NCBI GenBank assembly: GCA_002719615.1
Contig: PBHZ01000022.1
Location: forward strand, 11,658-21,569
From: Methanobacteriota archaeon
GTDB lineage: Archaea; Thermoplasmatota; Poseidoniia; Poseidoniales; Thalassarchaeaceae
Reading direction: 5' to 3'
Length of the DNA: 9,912 nt
Positions 6,083 to 9,912 of this stretch are shown here, in pieces. A program made the position numbers and the translations under genes. A model generated the notes under the pieces. It made no database searches and was not told where the DNA came from. It worked only from the letters and a program-made list of their open reading frames with translations. Position 1 is the first letter of the stretch; the number at the start of each line of letters is the position of its first letter.

Positions 6083-6484
6083 TCATTCCTTTGGCCATTT
6101 TTTTGATAGTGCTTTACGCAATGAATCATCTAGGATTGCATCCCACCAGTTTGCATTCCTCCAAATTGCATATCTTCCCCTAATTCCTCTCATATCGGCG
6201 CCATCTAATTTAGCACCTTGTAAATTTGATAATCCTAATTTTGCTTTCAGAAGCCGAGCTCCTCTGAGGTCAGCCCCATCTAAAGCAGCTTTCATCAGAT
6301 TTGTGCCTTGAAGAGAGGCATTTCTTAGGTCAGATCCAGATAAATTAGCTCCTTCCATATCTGAGTTATCAAATACAGCTCTTTTTAAATTAGCATTCGG
6401 TAATTCCACATTTCGCAAGTCCTTCCCAATATGAGAACTAAATGACCAATCCTCGGGTTCTTGTTCCATGGTATTTTCATCCAT
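6083..6484 (-). CDS. pentapeptide-repeat protein
   Basis: 133 residues. After an acidic N-terminus of about 18 residues, tandem A(D/N)LxX-type repeats run from about residue 23 to 108 (for example NANLK, GANLS, SDLRN, GTNLM, GADLR, GAKLD, GADMR), then a Trp-rich, basic tail. Pentapeptide repeats fold into a right-handed quadrilateral beta-helix. Some members mimic DNA and inhibit gyrase, others only mediate protein contacts, and nothing here identifies the partner. The ATG at 6484 is favoured by a TTTAAAAA box 28-35 bases upstream on the minus strand and lack of a Shine-Dalgarno site; an internal ATG at 6469 would trim five residues. It diverges from the PAC2 gene and converges on the thioesterase with a single base between stops. 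Confidence 0.85.
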   Translation of the reverse strand: MDENTMEQEPEDWSFSSHIGKDLRNVELPNANLKRAVFDNSDMEGANLSGSDLRNASLQGTNLMKAALDGADLRGARLLKAKLGLSNLQGAKLDGADMRGIRGRYAIWRNANWWDAILDDSLRKALSKKWPKE

Positions 6485-6511
6485 TAGTTGTTATTAAATA
6501 AAGTTAGGTTT

Positions 6512-6529
6512 TTTTTAAATTAATTTAAT
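6512..6529. promoter_or_regulatory. shared AT-rich divergent promoter with 14-bp palindrome
   Basis: TTAAATTAATTTAA at 6515-6528 is a perfect 14-bp palindrome in the 64-base spacer between the pentapeptide gene and the PAC2 gene. On the plus strand, TTTAAATT (6514-6521) is 28-35 bases before ATG 6549; on the minus strand, TTTAAAAA (6519-6512) is 28-35 bases before ATG 6484. Either box would give a leader of only a few bases. One AT block therefore probably serves both genes, with TBP binding in either orientation. Confidence 0.5.
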
Positions 6530-6548
6530 CAAAATCCGTGAAATTAAA

Positions 6549-7331
6549 ATGAGTCCTACCCAAGGGCTCACTATGAGTGATGGGACTAGCGCCGGATATC
6601 CTTTAGTTTTACATTCAGGAGCAGATTCTTCAAAATTAGGAGGGGTCGCAATATGTGGATTTTCTACAGTAGGTTCTGTTGGCGTTATTGCTGCTTCACA
6701 TCTTATTAGATCTCTAAATCTTGATCCAATGGGCACTGTCATGCATCCTAAATTTCCTGCTATAGCCTTAATTCATGATTCTGTTCCGAAACATCCTGTA
6801 AGAGTATATCAAGGAGATGGAATAGGAGTATTTACCGCAGAAATTCAATTTCCAAGTGAAAATGATGTTTATTTCGGTCAGACCGTATTAGAATGGTTTA
6901 CCAAAGGAGGATTTAGTAAACTAATCGTAATAGATGGAGTAGTAAGTAACGACTTGGGAATTAAAGAAGAAAGTGATCTATGGAGTGTATCGTCAACAAG
7001 AGAAGGTAGGGACAGACTTGATGATGCTAATATTCAAAGGATTCAACAAGGTGTTGTATCCGGTATTGCTGGTTATTTAATAGCAGAGGGTGAAAGACAA
7101 AACCTCGATATTACAGCACTTTTATCAGAATGTAATCCAGTATATCCGGATGCAAGAGCAGCATTAATTGCAATTGAAGGGCTTAGTGAATTACTAGATA
7201 TGGAAATCCCAGTTAATGATTTATTAGAAGATGCACGGAAAATAGAAGACAAAGTTCGTGAAGCATTTGAAAGAGCACAATCTATAGCACTTCCTGCACC
7301 TGAGGATGATGATGAACTTCCGATGTACTAA
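6549..7331 (+). CDS. PAC2-family protein, proteasome assembly chaperone homologue
   Basis: 260 residues, the usual length of archaeal PAC2 proteins (COG2047/COG1938 type). Typical segments are VAICGFSTVGSVGVIAASHL (33-52), the HPVRVYQGDGIGVFTAEI stretch (82-99) and LIVIDGV (125-131). The YPDARAALIAIEGL and LLDMEIPVNDLL segments lead into a C-terminal helix of charged residues. The family includes PAC1-PAC2 in eukaryotes and PbaA/PbaB in Archaea, which chaperone or activate the 20S proteasome. The protein ends in an acidic stretch and Leu-Pro-Met-Tyr, one residue short of the hydrophobic-Tyr-any (HbYX) motif by which proteasome activators dock. Start ATG 6549 fits the TATA box at 6514-6521; ATG 6573 is the alternative. 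Its stop abuts the stop of the NfuA-like gene. Confidence 0.85.
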   Translation: MSPTQGLTMSDGTSAGYPLVLHSGADSSKLGGVAICGFSTVGSVGVIAASHLIRSLNLDPMGTVMHPKFPAIALIHDSVPKHPVRVYQGDGIGVFTAEIQFPSENDVYFGQTVLEWFTKGGFSKLIVIDGVVSNDLGIKEESDLWSVSSTREGRDRLDDANIQRIQQGVVSGIAGYLIAEGERQNLDITALLSECNPVYPDARAALIAIEGLSELLDMEIPVNDLLEDARKIEDKVREAFERAQSIALPAPEDDDELPMY

Positions 7332-7892
7332 TTAGTAGAATGGGTTTGTACCAGCAGCATGATCTGTAACATCGATAACTTCAGTTATTCCTGGAACTTT
7401 CTCTTTTATCATGACTTCAACGCCCTGTTTTAATGTTACATCTGCCATGCCGCAACCTTGACAACCTCCTCCAAAGGAAATTATTGCCTTATTTTCATCA
7501 ACGCCAACCAGATCTACATGACCACCGTGTGATGCTACAGCTGGATTAACTTCATCAGCAATTATTTCAGCCACTGCTTGAGATAACTCATCCATCCATA
7601 ACGGATTAGGATTATCAAAACTAAAACCACCGCCCATTAATGTTTCTTTATAATCTATAGTTGTACCTTCAAGATATATCTTACTTTTTAGATCAACCAG
7701 AACCGCCATTCCATCTATTTCTAGGGTAATATCGTCTTCTTTCCCTTCACTTTTATTGACTAGTTGTAAATCATACTGAAATCCTTTAGGGCCTCTGCCG
7801 ATTATTTCTATCCTCAATAGTAGATTATTATCATCAGCATCTTCTGCAAATTTATCAAGCATTTCGCGTGCCTTAGAACTAATCGACAGCAT
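7332..7892 (-). CDS. nfuA: NfuA-like Fe-S cluster carrier protein
   Basis: 186 residues, close to the 191 of E. coli NfuA. The N-terminal part (about 1-95) is a degenerate A-type (HesB/IscA-like) domain without any cysteine, as in NfuA. The C-terminal part (about 100-186) is a NifU C-terminal domain with VNPAVASHGGHVDLV and the cluster-binding FGGGCQGCGMADVTLKQGVE segment, where Cys144 and Cys147 form the CxxC. The ending DVTDHAAGTNPFY resembles that of NfuA. A dimer would hold one [4Fe-4S] cluster through the two CxxC pairs and pass it to client enzymes. The neighbour MoaA, encoded divergently, needs two such clusters and is a likely client by context only. A TGAATAAAGA element 26-35 bases upstream suggests a near-leaderless mRNA. 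Confidence 0.88.
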   Translation of the reverse strand: MLSISSKAREMLDKFAEDADDNNLLLRIEIIGRGPKGFQYDLQLVNKSEGKEDDITLEIDGMAVLVDLKSKIYLEGTTIDYKETLMGGGFSFDNPNPLWMDELSQAVAEIIADEVNPAVASHGGHVDLVGVDENKAIISFGGGCQGCGMADVTLKQGVEVMIKEKVPGITEVIDVTDHAAGTNPFY

Positions 7893-7917
7893 GTCTCTCG
7901 GTGTATCCTAAGAGGTC

Positions 7918-7927
7918 GTCTTTATTC
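7918..7927 (-). promoter_or_regulatory. candidate TATA element of the nfuA-like gene
   Basis: The minus strand reads TGAATAAAGA here, 26-35 bases upstream of ATG 7892, which fits a near-leaderless transcript. The match to an ideal TATA box is moderate. On the opposite strand no equally good box could be placed for moaA, whose start is uncertain. If moaA starts at 7940 or 7979, this element lies in a 47- or 86-base divergent spacer. Confidence 0.35.
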
Positions 7928-7939
7928 AATCTGTCCAAT

Positions 7940-8977
7940 ATGAGTAACCCTCATCACCTCTTGCTTGACGCATATGTCATGGTATCCGACAAGTACGGTC
8001 GTCAATTACGAGACCTACGTATTTCAGTTACCGATAGGTGTAATTTTAGATGCAGATATTGCATGCCAAGAGAAAAATTTGGTTCTGATCACGCTTTTAT
8101 GCCCAAGCGAGCCTTTCTTTCTTTCGATGAAATAGAAAAAGTTGTAAAATCATGTAAGGAGTTGGGGCTTCAAAAAGTTAGAATTACAGGTGGTGAGCCG
8201 TTATTACGTCCAAATCTTCCAGATCTAGTAAAAAAACTTTCAAAATTAGATTTAGACATCGCATTAACGACGAATGCTTCTTTGTTACGTAAGTACGCAA
8301 AAGAACTGTCAGAAGCAGGACTTAACAGAGTTACAGTAAGTTTAGATGCACTGGATCAAGATATACATTCTAAAATGACCGATAGTAATACTTCAGTAGA
8401 TACAATATTGGATGGTATTAATGCAGCAATAGAATTTGGACTTACTCCAGTTAAGGTAAATTGTGTAGTTCAAAAAGGAGTTAATGAATCGGAAGTAAAA
8501 AAGTTAGTAGACCATTTTCGTAATACAGAAGTAATTGTTCGGTTCATAGAGTATATGGATGTTGGTAGAACAAATGGATGGATGTTAGGGCAAGTAATCC
8601 CTTCATTCGACATAATCAACTACTTACAGAAGTATTTCGATTTAAATCCTTTAAATTCAGAATCTTCTAGTGATGTTGCTAAGCGATGGGCTCATTCAGA
8701 TGGATCTGGAGAAATAGGAGTTATTTCATCAGTTTCATCTCCTTTTTGTGGTGATTGTGTTCGGGCACGTTTATCCGCAAATGGTTATTTACATACTTGT
8801 TTATTTGCTTCTGGAGGGCATGATTTACGAGCTATAATACATAATAGTGAAGATATTCAAACCCTTACAGAAGCCATAAGAGCGATCTGGACAAGAAGGG
8901 ATGATAGATACAGCGAATTACGTTCCAGTGATAATTCAGCATTACCCAGAATCGAGATGTCTTATATCGGTGGTTGA
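7940..8977 (+). CDS. moaA: MoaA, GTP 3',8-cyclase (molybdenum cofactor synthesis)
   Basis: About 345 residues. MoaA is a radical-SAM enzyme that with MoaC turns GTP into cyclic pyranopterin monophosphate. The N-terminal LRISVTDRCNFRCRYCMP segment carries the CxxxCxxC of the SAM-binding [4Fe-4S] cluster (Cys34, Cys38, Cys41). ITGGEPLLRP and ALTTNAS follow, and VRFIEYMDVG lies mid-protein. The C-terminal SPFCGDCVRARL segment plus HTCLF gives the second cluster (Cys270, Cys273, Cys287), and the protein ends in the family's Gly-Gly. Start is uncertain: GTG 7901 would leave only 8 bases to the divergent nfuA-like start, so ATG 7940 or ATG 7979 (giving the usual short lead to KYGRQLRDLRIS) is more likely. 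Its last 16 bases overlap the end of the convergent Trm1 gene. No other moa genes are in the window. Confidence 0.93.
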   Translation: MSNPHHLLLDAYVMVSDKYGRQLRDLRISVTDRCNFRCRYCMPREKFGSDHAFMPKRAFLSFDEIEKVVKSCKELGLQKVRITGGEPLLRPNLPDLVKKLSKLDLDIALTTNASLLRKYAKELSEAGLNRVTVSLDALDQDIHSKMTDSNTSVDTILDGINAAIEFGLTPVKVNCVVQKGVNESEVKKLVDHFRNTEVIVRFIEYMDVGRTNGWMLGQVIPSFDIINYLQKYFDLNPLNSESSSDVAKRWAHSDGSGEIGVISSVSSPFCGDCVRARLSANGYLHTCLFASGGHDLRAIIHNSEDIQTLTEAIRAIWTRRDDRYSELRSSDNSALPRIEMSYIGG

Positions 8978-9912
8978 GTTTCTAAAGTCAATTTAACTAT
9001 CAAATCCCAAGGAGCATCAGTTCTGATTGACGGTTTTCTACCATAATTTGCCAAACTAGCACAATATCCCGAATCAAGAATTCTTTTAACTAATTTTTTT
9101 GGACTTGGCGGTGATCCTATTTTCAGCCAACTTGATAGAGAATCAACAAGAATATGATGCGGAGTTTCAATTGCATTTGCTTCATTAGACAAATTCTTGA
9201 CACTTCTTAGAATCCTTCTTTTTTCATATTCAAAATCTTTTTTTGTCCAAGACAATATATCATCTTTTATCAAACTAGGAGCGCACATCTCCAATACTTT
9301 TTCTTCTGTCATGAATTTTAACACTTCTTTCTTGCCCATATTTTTTATCCACATTGGTCCAGAAACTCTCTCATCTCTTCTGTTTATTGGATAACCAAAT
9401 GGTAAAAAACAATGTATAGGCGTTATATCTAAATTAGATTTTGGATGAAGGCCAGATTCTATTGATGCCAAAACTTCTTCACGTGTTGGAGAAAACACTC
9501 TCCATCCTAATGATTCTTCAATTTTGTTAGCACCTTCGATACTTCTAATCACTCTTACTGATACCCTAAGATGATGTGAATCCCAAATTGATAATAATGG
9601 TTCTATTCTTCTTTCATGCTTTGATGCCGCTCTTCCTACAGTAGCCAGAAGAACCCTCAATGCAGAATCATGAGCCAAACCATCATTTCTTACTCTTGCA
9701 CCATACCTTCTAAGAAGTGGATTTTTAGAAGATCCCGTTAATGCAGCAGTATCTGTGGCACTAACTTCTAAAATTCCTTTTCGTGCTATTGATTGAACCG
9801 CAGTATCAAGAAAAGGAATTGGAGACCCATAAGGATCTATATCTACCCAATGCCATCCTTGATTTAGAATGGCAGATCTCAAATCACCATTTATGGCTTT
9901 TAATTCTCCTTT
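8962..9912 (-). CDS. trm1: Trm1, tRNA (guanine-26-N2)-dimethyltransferase, 5' end cut by window edge
   Basis: 316 residues are visible, ending at TAA 8962-8964; the frame runs open through the right edge, so part of the N-terminus (perhaps 60-70 residues by family length) is missing. The visible part begins at KGELKAINGD, then has the catalytic VDIDPYGSPIPFLD motif (the DPYG of motif IV). After it come the ATDTAALTGSS segment, RYGAR, a C-terminal-domain GPMWI, and a TDAPW near the end, all typical of archaeal and eukaryotic Trm1. The enzyme methylates N2 of G26 in many tRNAs using S-adenosylmethionine. TTG at 9882 is not a true start because the coding pattern continues upstream. Its stop lies within the last codons of moaA, a 16-base tail-to-tail overlap. 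Confidence 0.93.
   Translation of the reverse strand, partial: KGELKAINGDLRSAILNQGWHWVDIDPYGSPIPFLDTAVQSIARKGILEVSATDTAALTGSSKNPLLRRYGARVRNDGLAHDSALRVLLATVGRAASKHERRIEPLLSIWDSHHLRVSVRVIRSIEGANKIEESLGWRVFSPTREEVLASIESGLHPKSNLDITPIHCFLPFGYPINRRDERVSGPMWIKNMGKKEVLKFMTEEKVLEMCAPSLIKDDILSWTKKDFEYEKRRILRSVKNLSNEANAIETPHHILVDSLSSWLKIGSPPSPKKLVKRILDSGYCASLANYGRKPSIRTDAPWDLIVKLTLETQPPI

Noticed and set aside
7308..7320. GATGATGATGA resembling a C-box of a C/D-box guide RNA
   Set aside because: It encodes the acidic tail of the PAC2 protein and no matching D box or flanking stem was seen.
7901..7940. GTG at 7901 as the start of MoaA
   Set aside because: It would leave 8 bases between divergent start codons, with no room for promoters, and adds residues that MoaA proteins lack before their conserved N-terminus.
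9880..9882. TTG as the start of Trm1
   Set aside because: The Trm1-like reading frame continues upstream to the window edge (KGELKAINGD), so the gene is simply truncated.

Overview
The window reads as an AT-rich archaeal chromosome segment, most likely from a marine planktonic euryarchaeon of the Poseidoniia (Marine Group II/III) type. Evidence for Archaea: a Trm1-type tRNA (guanine-26) dimethyltransferase, an archaeal PAC2-family proteasome-assembly-chaperone homologue, TATA-like boxes 20-35 bases upstream of many starts (leaderless or nearly leaderless genes), and GGTGA/GAGGTGA ribosome sites where a leader exists. Bacterial-type genes (NfuA-like, YbgC-like thioesterase, cytochrome b561, NTF2-like) lie among them, as is common in these surface-ocean archaea. 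The lineage is an inference; no rRNA or tRNA gene was seen.

Left region (1-2390), minus strand: a 442-residue multi-pass membrane protein and a 243-residue membrane-anchored, acidic, probably extracellular protein form a tight operon in which the Shine-Dalgarno site of the second gene overlaps the stop of the first. Neither family was recognised. Just downstream is an easily missed 21-codon ORF (69-134) with nine cysteines and its own well-placed TATA box. It is the most interesting item in the window. Positions 1-68 hold no gene I can support.

Middle region (2391-6081), plus strand: a leaderless 54-residue single-span membrane protein, a DMT/EamA-family transporter, then a run of four bacterial-looking genes: an NTF2/SnoaL-like protein, an alpha/beta hydrolase, a cytochrome b561-like protein and a HotDog acyl-CoA thioesterase. 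A 9-bp perfect hairpin lies between the transporter and this run. Two esterase/thioesterase folds beside a membrane b-type cytochrome hint at lipid or acyl-CoA chemistry linked to redox, but no pathway can be named.

Right region (6083-9912): alternating single genes in housekeeping style. They are a pentapeptide-repeat protein (minus), a PAC2 proteasome-chaperone homologue (plus), an NfuA-like Fe-S carrier (minus), MoaA for molybdenum cofactor synthesis (plus), and Trm1 (minus, cut by the right edge). The NfuA-like protein could supply Fe-S clusters to the two-cluster enzyme MoaA encoded divergently beside it. The three convergent junctions have a 1-base gap, no gap and a 16-base overlap, so 3' untranslated regions must overlap neighbouring genes. 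The pentapeptide and PAC2 genes diverge from a 64-base spacer centred on a 14-bp AT-only palindrome.
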